A DNA stretch of 64,000 bases from the NCBI GenBank assembly GCA_903828455.1, contig CAIKMJ010000022.1:160688-224687 (forward strand), in the 5' to 3' direction. The notes beneath the pieces are model-generated. The model was not told the origin of the DNA and searched no databases. It worked only from the letters and a program-made list of their open reading frames with translations. A program made the position numbers and the translations under genes. Within the stretch, counting starts at the first letter, position 1; every line of letters begins with the position of its first letter. Origin of the DNA: an uncultured Acidobacteriia bacterium (lineage in GTDB: Bacteria > Acidobacteriota > Terriglobia > Bryobacterales > Bryobacteraceae). Shown here one piece after another: positions 37,101 to 45,705 of the stretch.

Positions 37101-38215
37101 CGAACGGCCTGACCAACGCCAACGGCATCATCCGCTTCAACGGCACGCGCGCCAACCTGCAGTCGTTCAGCGCGGAAACCGGCGGTGGCAGGGTGGACAC
37201 CACCGGCTTCGTCACGTTCATCAACGGTGTGCCGGCCTTCCGCCTCGAAGCAAAGGCGCGCGAGGTCCGGGTGCGCTATCCCGAAGGCGTGAGCTCGGTC
37301 TCGGACGGCGACCTCACCTTCGCCGGCACGGCCGAGCGCAGTCAGGCCTCGGGGCGCGTCACCATCCGCCGCGTTTCCATTAATCCGAAATCCGATCTCT
37401 CCACCATCCTTGCCGCCTCGGCCCAGCCGTTCCGCACGCCCGAATCGAGCAGCGGGCTGCTCAACAACATGAACTTCGATGTTCAGGTGGAAACCGCGCC
37501 GGACGTTGTCTTCCAGACCAGCGTCGCCCAGCGCATTCAGGCCGATGCCAGCCTGCGTCTGCGCGGCACCGCCACCAATCCGGCGGTGCTGGGGCGCGTC
37601 AACATCACGCAGGGCGAACTGGTCTTTTTCGGCAACAAGTACACCATCAACCAGGGCGCCATCAACTTTTTCAACCCCGCGAAGATCGATCCGATCCTGA
37701 ATCTCGATCTCGAAACCAAGGCGCGCGGCGTGGACGTGATTCTTTCCGCCACCGGCCCGCTGGCGAAATTAAACGTCAGCTACCGGTCCGATCCGCCGCT
37801 GCAGTTCGCCGATATCGTTGCGCTCCTGGCAACGGGCCGTTCTCCGAACGACCCGACGCTCGCCGTGCGCGATACCGGCCAGTCGCAGAGTCTGCAGCAG
37901 ATCGGCGCATCGGCGCTGCTGGGCGAGGCCATCGCCAATCCCGCGGCGGGCCGCCTGCAGCGCTTCTTCGGCGTGAGCCGCATCAAGATCGACCCCTCGC
38001 TCACCGGCGTCACGGGCAGCCCCGAAGCGCGCCTCACCGTGGAGCAGCAGGTGACGCCGGAACTGCTCTTCACCTACGTCTCCGATGTTTCCAACACCAG
38101 CACGCAGCTCATTAAAGTGGAATGGTCCTTCAACCGGCGCTGGGCGGCGGTCCTGACGCGCGCGGAAAACGGCTACATCGATCTGGATTTCACGTTTAAG
38201 AAATCGTTCCGCTAA
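34193..38215 (+). CDS. tamB: TamB-like translocation and assembly module protein
   Basis: Inner-membrane-anchored periplasmic protein of 1340 residues. It has an N-terminal anchor (VALWSSGVALTALLIATLAGLAIV), an AsmA-like start, long stretches of beta-strand repeats, and the C-terminal DUF490 domain (LNVSYRSDPPLQFADIVALLATGR). It spans the periplasm and works with an Omp85 partner in outer membrane assembly or lipid transport. The GTG start overlaps the upstream stop (GTGA). A strong hairpin follows the stop. Bacterial AsmA-family proteins are the alternative, but the C-terminus supports TamB. Confidence 0.9.
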   Translation: MKRFAKVALWSSGVALTALLIATLAGLAIVRTDWFRDKVRERIVREAGTATGGRVEIGAFRFDWRTLTAQFDNLVIHGREAADQAPLLSIGTLSIGLRIVSLMERQFDVATVEAAQPRLHVILGADGSTNIPEPRLARRKGAPETILALKIGRFELRNGSLVAESPGLKRAHSDWNAQGENLAATVNYRAAGAGEPAPRYEGEVSLAPLHLALDGLSPFDATVHFSAALEKDTVTIANALVTTGGSEARFSEGTIRNFQAPEVTGRYRVHVSLPDADRIFKLVNFRHVGTIDLAGEGRFASPRDYEATGALNGIGIDYGPVKHLGVSGRFRAQPDVIDLSALRGSALGGQITATGQIRKLTSFRVNGTVEHFDANDLAGLIGLHVWAAQPKALPYDGLVSGVFDATGLVNEERFHRINATATVSVAPVAGQRPAQGQIAAHYDSDANLLELGNSWIELPASRVEVSGVGGKSLAVRLRSRDISELMPALGDIAPPFALRNGSLTFDGKLDGPLNHPRIAGHAELTNAVVDGQRLESLAADTELSESGIKAGTLALNWGPVRASGSVSLGLAAWKPGTDSAVAANLQVTTPDPAALLALAGAAGVPVSGALNTSIVLSGSPGAPDLTAQFTFSKGRLAGEAFDTASGRLHVTPALAATLDANVAAGARRLKMGARFEHTGPSMTDGRVNFDVSSNAIPLAQIAAVRRWQPSIGGAAELHARGALLVRDAAVSLADLDADLATTGLLVASRSLGNARLTATTHNNILSAKLDSTTAQTALHGEASMSLGGQFPYEGTLRFAIPDLKSIATLLAPDAVGGAEFEGAAEGEFRLRGAARAPELATGQVELSRIEIRPGTPVVSRNPSLAAMALHNDGPVTLSILKSGVRVDRARFAAPQTTLAVTGAIGLGPQAHIDLNLQGNINIALAQTFSPDLTASGEFVVNAGMHGTFARPDFSGTAEIRKADFHYAEFTNGLTNANGIIRFNGTRANLQSFSAETGGGRVDTTGFVTFINGVPAFRLEAKAREVRVRYPEGVSSVSDGDLTFAGTAERSQASGRVTIRRVSINPKSDLSTILAASAQPFRTPESSSGLLNNMNFDVQVETAPDVVFQTSVAQRIQADASLRLRGTATNPAVLGRVNITQGELVFFGNKYTINQGAINFFNPAKIDPILNLDLETKARGVDVILSATGPLAKLNVSYRSDPPLQFADIVALLATGRSPNDPTLAVRDTGQSQSLQQIGASALLGEAIANPAAGRLQRFFGVSRIKIDPSLTGVTGSPEARLTVEQQVTPELLFTYVSDVSNTSTQLIKVEWSFNRRWAAVLTRAENGYIDLDFTFKKSFR

Positions 38216-38225
38216 CGGCCGTAAC

Positions 38226-38264
38226 GCAAAACGACCGGCCCGTGAAGCGAGCCGGTCGTTTTGC
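38226..38264 (+). terminator. bidirectional terminator between tamB and the TonB-dependent receptor
   Basis: Perfect 14-bp inverted repeat GCAAAACGACCGGC / GCCGGTCGTTTTGC (38226-38239 and 38251-38264) with an 11-nt loop. A-rich on one arm and T-rich on the other, it can stop transcription of both convergent genes. Confidence 0.85.
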
Positions 38265-38298
38265 CATGCCTTGATGAACTGCCGTATTTCGCGGGCGC

Positions 38299-41200
38299 TT
38301 AGAACGTGAGCCTCGCGGAGAGCGTTCCGACGCGTTCGCCTGAAATCGAGTTGGCCGGATTCGTTGCAATCGCGCCGAAGCCGCCGGCGTTTACTTTGTT
38401 GCCGTTCGGCGCTGTCGTCTGCGTGACGGAAGCAACGTAGTTGGCCGCGGTCGGATTCGGAATCTGCGTCCGGTTGAAGGGGTTGGTAAACGACATCCGG
38501 ATCTGGAACGTCATCCGTTCGCGGATGCGGATGTTGCGGCCGAAGTTCAGCGATTCCCTCGGCCGGCGCGCATAACGGTAGTCGCCGAAGTAGTCCGCCG
38601 AGTTGGCGAACTGACCCGGAGCCGGATCGGTCCACGCCGCCGGATTCAGAACCTGCGTCTGAGACGGATCGAAGCAGTGGCAGTTCAGATCCTTCAGGAA
38701 CAGAGGCTGACCGGGGACGCGCTGGGCATGCGTGGCGACGAGCAGGGTCTGCGCCAGGTTGGACGTCGCCGTGGCGGGAGCCGCAATGGGCTGGCCGCTG
38801 GCGTATTGCAGCAGGGTGCCGACCGTCCAGTCCCGCAGCGCGAGCTGCAGATACTTGTTGATGCCGAACTTCGGTACCGTGTAGGTCAGCGAAAGCACGC
38901 TGACCAGCGGCTGATCGAAGCTGGAGAGCTGCTTGTTGGAGGCGCGGTCGAAGATGTTGTTGACCGTGGACGCGGCACCCGCGCCTTCCACGCCCAGCGT
39001 CTGCTGCTTGGACCACGTGAAGATGTAGTTCACGTTCAGGCCGTGCGACGTGCGCTTGGAGAGTTTGGTCTGCAGCGAATCGTACCAGGTGTTGCCCAGC
39101 GGACCCGCGCTGCTCATGGCCCCGAACTGCGGATACGGCGTGAGCGAACGCGCCACACTGAATGTTGTCGGGAAGCCGGCGAACGGCAGCTGATTCCGGA
39201 ACGGTCCGGCAGCGGCCGAACCGACCTGCGCGGCCAGGATCGTCTGCGCCGCCGGGCTGGCGATGTTCAGCCCGTAATTGCTCAGTAGTTGCTGCGGAGA
39301 GTTGAAGTTGTAATAGTTCAGCGCGCTGGTCTGCCACCAGACGCCGCGATTGCCGACGTAGTTGGCTTCGCCGAACAGGCCGGGCAGCAGTTCCCTCTGG
39401 AAGCCAATGCTCCACTGCACCTGCCGCGCGGGGCGTCCCGCATTCTGATCGATGACCGCGGGCGATCCGGTGAAGGTGCCCGCCGTCGGATAGAGTCCGG
39501 CCGACAGGTTCGGGAATTTCGGATTCAGATTGTATCCCGGCGCGAGGCTGTAGGCCGGCGAAGCCACGCCCGTGTTCAGCGTCATCGCCGCCGTATCCGC
39601 CTGCGGAGCCGTAGTCGTCAGCGTATTGCCCGCCGCGCCGCCCACGCCGAGTTGCGCCAGCGGGCTGGAGTAAACCACGCCGACGCCGCCGCGGAATACG
39701 GTCTTGTCATCAATCTGATACGCCATGCCGAAGCGCGGCCCGAAGGCCAGCGGATAATTCTTCGCGAAAGAACAGTTGCAGGTGGCCTCGAAGATCGTGG
39801 CGCCGAGGTGTCCGGCGGCAACCGGGTTCGGTGTCGTGGCCGAAAAATCGGGCGTGCGGCCGTACTGTTCCTTCGGGTACGTGCCGTAATCCCAGCGCAG
39901 CCCGTAATCGACGGAAAGCTTTCGCGAGACCTTCCACGCATCCTGCGCAAATGCCGCGGCGAAATGACGTCCCAGTCGCGAATCGATCGGCGCTGCCAGC
40001 GTTTCCGAGTTGGCGGCGCCGAGCAGGAAGCTGGCGAACGCAAAACCCGTGGAGCCGTTCGCCAGCGCGATCCCCTTATCGGAGAACCAAGGATCCGCCG
40101 TCTGGGCATTGGCGAAGGTCATTCCACCGGCCGTATTGGTCAATGAAATCGTGACGTAGCCTTCGGTGTGGCCTTCGACGCCGAACTTCAGCGTGTGGCT
40201 TCCGCTCACCTTTGTCAGGCTCAGCGCCAGCGACGGCTTTTCCGCATCCGTGCGGTTGAAGCCCGCGCCCATCGCAACCATGCCGCCGGTGTTATTCGGG
40301 TTTGTCATTGCCGCAATCGCCGGGAACTGCCCTGTGGCAACCGTGGCGCCGGTCAGGCCGATCGAACTCGTGCTGAAATCGGTTGTCGGCGACTGGTTGC
40401 GGAAGTTGTTCGCAATGTAACCCGCGCTCAGGTGGAACAGTGTCGTGGGCGACACCGTGTAGTCGAAGTTCAGCCTTTCGGTCTGGCTGTTGATGAAGGG
40501 GCCGAAGCTCGGGTCGATGGGGCCCTGGATTCCGGTGGAATTCTGCACCGTGATGCCGTACTGCTGGTTGCTGATGTTGTTGGACCAGTAGAACGAAACC
40601 TTGGCCTTGCTGGAAATCGTGTGATCGATCTTCAGCGCCGGAATGTACGTGACGCGCTCTCCCTGGAACGGGTTGTTGTAGTTGTTGATCAGCTGGTTCG
40701 GACCGCCGACATTCGGCTGCGGGATGAAGCTCAGAATCTTTCCCACGGTGGAAGTCGGCGAAGGCAGCAGCGACGGCGGAATGGTGTTGTTGGCAAACGG
40801 TGTGGCCACGCGGACTCCGTCCGGCCCGTTCACAATGCTGCGCGGGTCGAAAATCATGCCGTCCACGGCCGCGGTCCCGGCCGAATCCTTGTTCTGGCCG
40901 CCGGTGGCGGTGATCGTTTTGCCTGACAGAGCCGTCCGGAAATCGCCGTTCCGGTACGCCATAGTGGGAACGGTCGGATACTGCGTGGTGAAGGTGCTCC
41001 TCTGGATGAAGCCTTCATACGAGAAAAAGAAGAATGTCTTGTTCTTCCCCTTGTAGACTTTCGGAATCCAGACGGGGCCGCCGACGCTGCCGCCAAAATT
41101 GTTCTGCGTGTTGGCCGGCGTCAGGTGCGTGTACGCCTGGGAAGCATTCAGGAACGCGTTGTCAAAGTAGTTGAACAGCGCCCCGTGCAGTGAATTGGTG

Positions 41201-41940
41201 CCCGATTTGATGGTGTAGTTGAACTGGCCCGCGCCCGCCTGGCCGTATTCGGCGGCGTAGTTGCTGGTCACCACGGAGACTTCCTGAATCGAATCCACGC
41301 CCGGCTGCGACTGCGCATAGTCTTTCGGGTTGGCCGCGATAATGATCGAGTCCAGGCCTTCCACCCGCACCGACATCGTATTGCTGGGCGAGCCGTTCAC
41401 GCGCAGGTCAACGCTGGGGTTGTAAAACGTGCCCGGCGTCAGTTCCGTCACCGCCATCGGATTGCGAATGCCAAGCTGGCTCGAATTGCCCGCGCCAATC
41501 GGCAGAATGCCCAGCTCCGACATACTCTCGGTCGTGATGTTCACCGACTGTTCGCCGCTCTCCGTCTTGAGCAGCGATGCCTCCGCGCTGATCGTGATCG
41601 ACTCGGTCGCCGCGCCGACTTCGAGCAAAACGTTCACGCCCAGCGTCTGTGACGCTTCCACCGCGATATTCGTCCGCACGAATTTTTTAAAGCCGGCCGC
41701 CGTCACCGTCATCTCGTACGTGCCGAGCGGGATCTGGGTGAACGTATAGACGCCCGTGCCGGAACTGACCGTCCGGTAGAGGAAGCCGGTTTCCGTTTCC
41801 TTGAGCTGCATATCCGCACCGGCCACGACGCCCATTGAGGTATCCGACACCTCGCCGGTTACAGTGCCGCGGTCCGTCTGCGCGAATACCGGCAGTGCGG
41901 CCAGAATCAGCAACAGAAGTCTCTTATTCCACGTGGACAT
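38299..41940 (-). CDS. TonB-dependent outer membrane receptor, Oar-like with N-terminal carboxypeptidase-regulatory-like domain
   Basis: About 1213 residues. The signal peptide (MSTWNKRLLLLILAALPVFAQ) is followed by a CarboxypepD_reg-like beta domain (GEVSDTSMGVVAGADMQLKETETG), a plug region with SVRVEGLDSIIIAANPKDYAQ, and a long beta barrel ending in SARLTF with a terminal Phe. This matches the Oar-like receptors expanded in acidobacteria, which are thought to import peptides or carbohydrates or to act in adhesion. The start is ATG 41940, with GAGG six bases upstream; an upstream in-frame start lies only four codons earlier. Substrate unknown. Confidence 0.92.
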   Translation of the reverse strand: MSTWNKRLLLLILAALPVFAQTDRGTVTGEVSDTSMGVVAGADMQLKETETGFLYRTVSSGTGVYTFTQIPLGTYEMTVTAAGFKKFVRTNIAVEASQTLGVNVLLEVGAATESITISAEASLLKTESGEQSVNITTESMSELGILPIGAGNSSQLGIRNPMAVTELTPGTFYNPSVDLRVNGSPSNTMSVRVEGLDSIIIAANPKDYAQSQPGVDSIQEVSVVTSNYAAEYGQAGAGQFNYTIKSGTNSLHGALFNYFDNAFLNASQAYTHLTPANTQNNFGGSVGGPVWIPKVYKGKNKTFFFFSYEGFIQRSTFTTQYPTVPTMAYRNGDFRTALSGKTITATGGQNKDSAGTAAVDGMIFDPRSIVNGPDGVRVATPFANNTIPPSLLPSPTSTVGKILSFIPQPNVGGPNQLINNYNNPFQGERVTYIPALKIDHTISSKAKVSFYWSNNISNQQYGITVQNSTGIQGPIDPSFGPFINSQTERLNFDYTVSPTTLFHLSAGYIANNFRNQSPTTDFSTSSIGLTGATVATGQFPAIAAMTNPNNTGGMVAMGAGFNRTDAEKPSLALSLTKVSGSHTLKFGVEGHTEGYVTISLTNTAGGMTFANAQTADPWFSDKGIALANGSTGFAFASFLLGAANSETLAAPIDSRLGRHFAAAFAQDAWKVSRKLSVDYGLRWDYGTYPKEQYGRTPDFSATTPNPVAAGHLGATIFEATCNCSFAKNYPLAFGPRFGMAYQIDDKTVFRGGVGVVYSSPLAQLGVGGAAGNTLTTTAPQADTAAMTLNTGVASPAYSLAPGYNLNPKFPNLSAGLYPTAGTFTGSPAVIDQNAGRPARQVQWSIGFQRELLPGLFGEANYVGNRGVWWQTSALNYYNFNSPQQLLSNYGLNIASPAAQTILAAQVGSAAAGPFRNQLPFAGFPTTFSVARSLTPYPQFGAMSSAGPLGNTWYDSLQTKLSKRTSHGLNVNYIFTWSKQQTLGVEGAGAASTVNNIFDRASNKQLSSFDQPLVSVLSLTYTVPKFGINKYLQLALRDWTVGTLLQYASGQPIAAPATATSNLAQTLLVATHAQRVPGQPLFLKDLNCHCFDPSQTQVLNPAAWTDPAPGQFANSADYFGDYRYARRPRESLNFGRNIRIRERMTFQIRMSFTNPFNRTQIPNPTAANYVASVTQTTAPNGNKVNAGGFGAIATNPANSISGERVGTLSARLTF

Positions 41941-41969
41941 ATTTCGCCTCAATCCCTTTCACCGGACGC

Positions 41970-41982
41970 AAGACGCAGTCCG
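41970..41982 (-). repeat. 13-bp motif upstream of TonB-dependent receptor, copy 2
   Basis: CGGACTGCGTCTT on the minus strand, 29 bases before the receptor start; identical to 28008-28020 in front of the macA-like gene, in the same orientation and at a similar distance. Confidence 0.4.
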
Positions 41983-42102
41983 ATCGCAAGCCCCAAACCT
42001 GATCAATCCTATACCTTGACTGTTAAGTAAAGGTTTGTAGGCTGCAGGAAAAGTTAAGGCGTAGTAACAATTGGAGTCCGTCCTCCGGCCGCGGGGGCGG
42101 CC

Positions 42103-43362
42103 TCAGACGGTGAGCGTGGAAATATTGACGGAAGAACGCTGGCCTTCGACCACCACAATGCCCGTTTCCGTCACGTGGTAATGCTTCGCGTCGGCCACCG
42201 GATCGTAGCCAATCGTGGCGTCGGCCGGCACGCGCACGTTCTTATCCAGAATGGCCTTGCGAATTTTCGCCCGCCGGCCGATGTCGCAGTTGTCGAGAAT
42301 GACGCTGTCTTCCACCAGCGCCCCCGCATGCACGCGGACGCCGGGGCCGAGCACCGAATTGCGCACCTTGCCGCCGGAAAGGATGCAGCCGCCCGCCACA
42401 ATCGAATCGATCGCCTCGCCGCGCCGGTTGTCTTCGTCGAAGGTGAATTTCGCCGGCGGGTCCGAGTAACTGCTGGTGCGCAGCGGCCACTGGCGGTTGT
42501 AGAGGTTCAGCGCCGGGGCTACCGCCCGCAGGTCCATATTGGCTTCCCAGTAAGCCTCAATGGTGCCGACGTCCCGCCAGTACGCTTCCTGTCCGGAGGG
42601 TTCGCCGGGGATTTTGTTCGTCTGGAAATCGTAGGCGAACATGGCCTCCTTGTCGGCCACCATGCGCGGCAGGATGTCCTTTCCAAAGTCGTGCGAGCTG
42701 TCCGGGTCCGAGGCGTCGTCGTAAAGCGCCCGCAGCAGCGTCTCCGTCCGGAACACGTAATTGCCCATGGAGGCGAAAACCTGTCCCGGCCGCCCGGGAA
42801 TGGTCGGCGCCTTGGGATTCTTCTCGTGAAAGGCCACAATGCGGTTGCCCGGCCCGGTTTCGATGACGCCGAACTCGCGCGCGTGCTTCTTGTCCACCGG
42901 GATCGCCGCCACCGAGCAGACCGCGTTCGCCGACTGGTGAAACTCCACCATCTGCGCAATGTCCATCCGGTAGATGTGATCGGCGCCGAAGATCGCCACC
43001 ACGTCCGGCGCCGCCTGCTCGATCAGGTTCACGTTCTGGAAGATCGCGTCCGCCGTCCCCTGATACCACGATTCATCGTGCGAACGCATCTGCGCCGGCA
43101 CCGGGATAATGAACTGGTTCTTCAGGATGCCGCCGGTCTGCCAGCCCTCGTTCAGATGCTGCAGCAGGCTCTGGCTGCGGAACTGCGTCAGAACATAAAT
43201 CGAGTGGATGCCCGAATTGATGAAATTACTGAGAACGAAGTCGATGATGCGGTATTTTCCGCCGAAAGGCACGGCCGGTTTGGCACGCTCTTTAGTCAGC
43301 GGGTAGAGGCGTGTCCCCTTCCCGCCCGCGAGGATGATGCCAAGCGCTCGGAGTTGTTGCAT
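42103..43362 (-). CDS. glgC: glucose-1-phosphate adenylyltransferase
   Basis: ADP-glucose synthase of 419 residues, the committed step of bacterial glycogen synthesis. The N-terminal nucleotidyltransferase domain has GGKGTRLYPLTKERAKPAVPFGGKYRIIDF (in two parts, residues 13 onward), the substrate-binding FGADHIYRMDI and the EAYWEANMDL segment. The C-terminal left-handed beta helix (SGGKVRNSVLGPGVRVHAGALVEDS) holds the allosteric domain. The start is ATG 43362; no clear ribosome binding site is seen. No glgA or glgB is adjacent. Confidence 0.95.
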   Translation of the reverse strand: MQQLRALGIILAGGKGTRLYPLTKERAKPAVPFGGKYRIIDFVLSNFINSGIHSIYVLTQFRSQSLLQHLNEGWQTGGILKNQFIIPVPAQMRSHDESWYQGTADAIFQNVNLIEQAAPDVVAIFGADHIYRMDIAQMVEFHQSANAVCSVAAIPVDKKHAREFGVIETGPGNRIVAFHEKNPKAPTIPGRPGQVFASMGNYVFRTETLLRALYDDASDPDSSHDFGKDILPRMVADKEAMFAYDFQTNKIPGEPSGQEAYWRDVGTIEAYWEANMDLRAVAPALNLYNRQWPLRTSSYSDPPAKFTFDEDNRRGEAIDSIVAGGCILSGGKVRNSVLGPGVRVHAGALVEDSVILDNCDIGRRAKIRKAILDKNVRVPADATIGYDPVADAKHYHVTETGIVVVEGQRSSVNISTLTV

Positions 43363-43466
43363 AGGCGCGCGAATCAGCGCGGAAAGCTAATTGTTGCAGT
43401 CCGCCCGGCCCCTTGGCAACAAAATAGCGGTTAAGTGTTTGCGAATTTCCGCGATTGGGCGGCTGC

Positions 43467-44930
43467 CTATTTCCAGTTCATCACAAAATGAACAAATGAG
43501 CCCACCGGGATGCCCGTCGGACCCTTCGCCATACCTGGTTTGGCGTCGTCCAGCCAGCCCGTTCCTGCGATATCTACGTGGACCCACGGCGTGTCCCCCA
43601 CGAACTCTTTCAGGAACATCGCCGCCGTGCAGGCCCCGCCCCAGCGGCCGCCCACGTTGCCGATATCCGCATACACGGTTTTGAGCTGATCCCTATATTC
43701 GTCGTAGAGCGGCATGTGCCACATGCGCTCGCCCGATTCCTGCGAAGCCGCCAGCCAGCGCTCCAGAATCTGGTCGTTGTTGGCGAAGACGCCGGAGCAG
43801 GCAAACCCGAGCGCCACAACCACCGCGCCGGTCAGCGTGGCGGCGTCCACCATGTGGGTGCAGCCCAGTTGCTTCGCCCACGTGATGGCGTCGGCCAGGA
43901 TCAGCCGGCCTTCCGCGTCGGTATTGAGTACCTCAATCGTCCTGCCGGAAAGCGACTTCACAATGTCGCTCGGCCGCTGCGCCCGGCTGCCCGGCATATT
44001 TTCCACCGCCGGCACGATGCCGGTCACCGCCACCCCGGGCTTCAGCCGCGCAATCGCCTGCATGGCGCCGATCACGGCCGCGCCCGCGGCCATGTCGTAC
44101 TTCATCTTTTCCATGCCATCGGACGGCTTAATGGAAATCCCGCCCGTGTCGAACGTAACGCCCTTGCCGATCAGCGCAATGTGATCGCCCGAAACCGGCT
44201 TCTCCGGCTTGTACTGCATCACGATGAGAGCCGGCGGCTCGGCGCTGCCCTGCGCCACCCCGAGCAGCGCGCCCATGCCGAGCTGCATCATACGGTCGCG
44301 GTCCAGCACTTCGCATTCGAGGCCGGTCTCCTCCGCCATACGGCGGGCCCGTTCGGCCATGTTCAGCGGCGTCAGCACGTTCGGCGGCTGGACGGAAATA
44401 TCGCGCGCCAGAGTCGCGCCTTCCGCCACAATCCTGCTCTGCTCCAGGGCCGCCGCCAGCGCGGCATCCTGGTTCGCCGTCGCGATCGTAACTTCCCCCA
44501 CAACGGCGGCCCCGGCGGGCTTGTCGGTCTTCAGAACGTCCGGCTCCCACAGCCCCAGCGCCGCCGCTTCGGCCACCGCCGCAACGTCGCCCGGCCCGTC
44601 CGCCCCGGCCTCCAGCACATAGGCGACCGAACGCACGCCCTTGTCCTTCAGGAGCCGAATCGCTGCGCCCGCCGCCTTCCGCAGCAGCAGCGCATCGAAC
44701 TTTTCACGCTTTCCCAGCCCGGCCAGCAGGACGCGAGGCGCCGCGAAGCCCGGCACCGCGTGCAGCAGGGTCGTCTCCATGGCCTTGCCGGAGAATTCGC
44801 CCGAATCGTACACAGCCGCGAAGGCCTTTTCGATCTCCGCCCGGCGCGTGCCCTCCCAGCCGAACAGAACCACCGCGTCCGCCTGCGTCTCGGCAGCGCC
44901 CGTGTGCGCCAGTCTGAATTTCAGTTCCAA
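43467..44930 (-). CDS. pepA: leucyl aminopeptidase (M17)
   Basis: Hexameric zinc aminopeptidase of 487 residues that releases N-terminal residues from peptides. The M17 core is visible: GKGVTFDTGGISIKPSDGM and the signature NTDAEGRLILADA with the metal ligands. The start is taken as the TTG at 44930 because AAGGAG lies seven bases upstream and the protein then begins MELKFRLAHTG, as in homologues. A longer frame to 45050 would add an Arg-rich stretch with no similarity. It lies 67 bases from smpB and is transcribed the same way. Confidence 0.95.
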   Translation of the reverse strand: MELKFRLAHTGAAETQADAVVLFGWEGTRRAEIEKAFAAVYDSGEFSGKAMETTLLHAVPGFAAPRVLLAGLGKREKFDALLLRKAAGAAIRLLKDKGVRSVAYVLEAGADGPGDVAAVAEAAALGLWEPDVLKTDKPAGAAVVGEVTIATANQDAALAAALEQSRIVAEGATLARDISVQPPNVLTPLNMAERARRMAEETGLECEVLDRDRMMQLGMGALLGVAQGSAEPPALIVMQYKPEKPVSGDHIALIGKGVTFDTGGISIKPSDGMEKMKYDMAAGAAVIGAMQAIARLKPGVAVTGIVPAVENMPGSRAQRPSDIVKSLSGRTIEVLNTDAEGRLILADAITWAKQLGCTHMVDAATLTGAVVVALGFACSGVFANNDQILERWLAASQESGERMWHMPLYDEYRDQLKTVYADIGNVGGRWGGACTAAMFLKEFVGDTPWVHVDIAGTGWLDDAKPGMAKGPTGIPVGSFVHFVMNWK

Positions 44931-44997
44931 GTCTTCGCTCCTTTTATACTTTCGCTCCACTGAATTCGGAGCGTTCCGGATCATTCCGGTGCCGGGT

Positions 44998-45477
44998 TTA
45001 AATCTGCCTTGCCTTGCTCTCGCGCACCGCCGCGCGCGCCTCCGCCTCATCGCTGCGCGCGCGTTCGGCCTCCCGCTTATCGTGCATTTTTTTGCCTTTG
45101 GCGAGAGCTATTTCACATTTTATCCTGCCATTTTTCATATACATCCTGGTGGGGATGAGCGACAGGCCTTTCTCCCGGATAGCGCTCTCCAGCTTGTCGA
45201 TCTCCCGCCGGTGCAGCAGCAGCTTCCGCGGACGCACCGGAGAGTGGTTCATCCGGTTGCCGTGGCTGTACTCGGCAATGTGGGCATTCATCAGCCACGC
45301 CTCGTGCTTTTCCACGTTGGCGTAGGCGTCGCGCAGCTGAATCTTGCCGGCCTTGGCCGCCTTTACCTCGGTGCCGGTCAGGACCATGCCGGATTCGTAC
45401 CGGTCCAGCAGGAAAAAGTTATGTCCCGCCTGCCGGTTGTCGCTCAGCGTCTTGTTGGCTTCGGATTGGCTCGCCAA
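44998..45477 (-). CDS. smpB: SsrA-binding protein SmpB
   Basis: tmRNA-binding trans-translation factor of 159 residues. It has the family motifs [32 protein letters not shown] and the basic C-terminal tail rich in Arg, Lys and Glu. The start codon appears to be TTG ([10 protein letters not shown]). The tmRNA gene ssrA, often near smpB, was not found in the window. Confidence 0.96.
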   Translation of the reverse strand: MASQSEANKTLSDNRQAGHNFFLLDRYESGMVLTGTEVKAAKAGKIQLRDAYANVEKHEAWLMNAHIAEYSHGNRMNHSPVRPRKLLLHRREIDKLESAIREKGLSLIPTRMYMKNGRIKCEIALAKGKKMHDKREAERARSDEAEARAAVRESKARQI

Positions 45478-45705
45478 GGGAGTTCTCTTTACGGTTGTCG
45501 CTGTCTCGTGTCGCTGCGCCCGGCCCTTTGTCCTGCACGCGATGCGGGCGCGGCGCGTCAGACAGTTTGATGATAGTTCACGCTGGCGAGTGCTGCACCT
45601 TTGGCCGATCCGGAACCCGTGGCCGGTGCCGGCGCTCCCCGGGCCGCCCCGCGCCGGATCCGGCGGCGGGCAAATTCTCCGGCACTCCCGGATTTTGGAC
45701 GTGGA

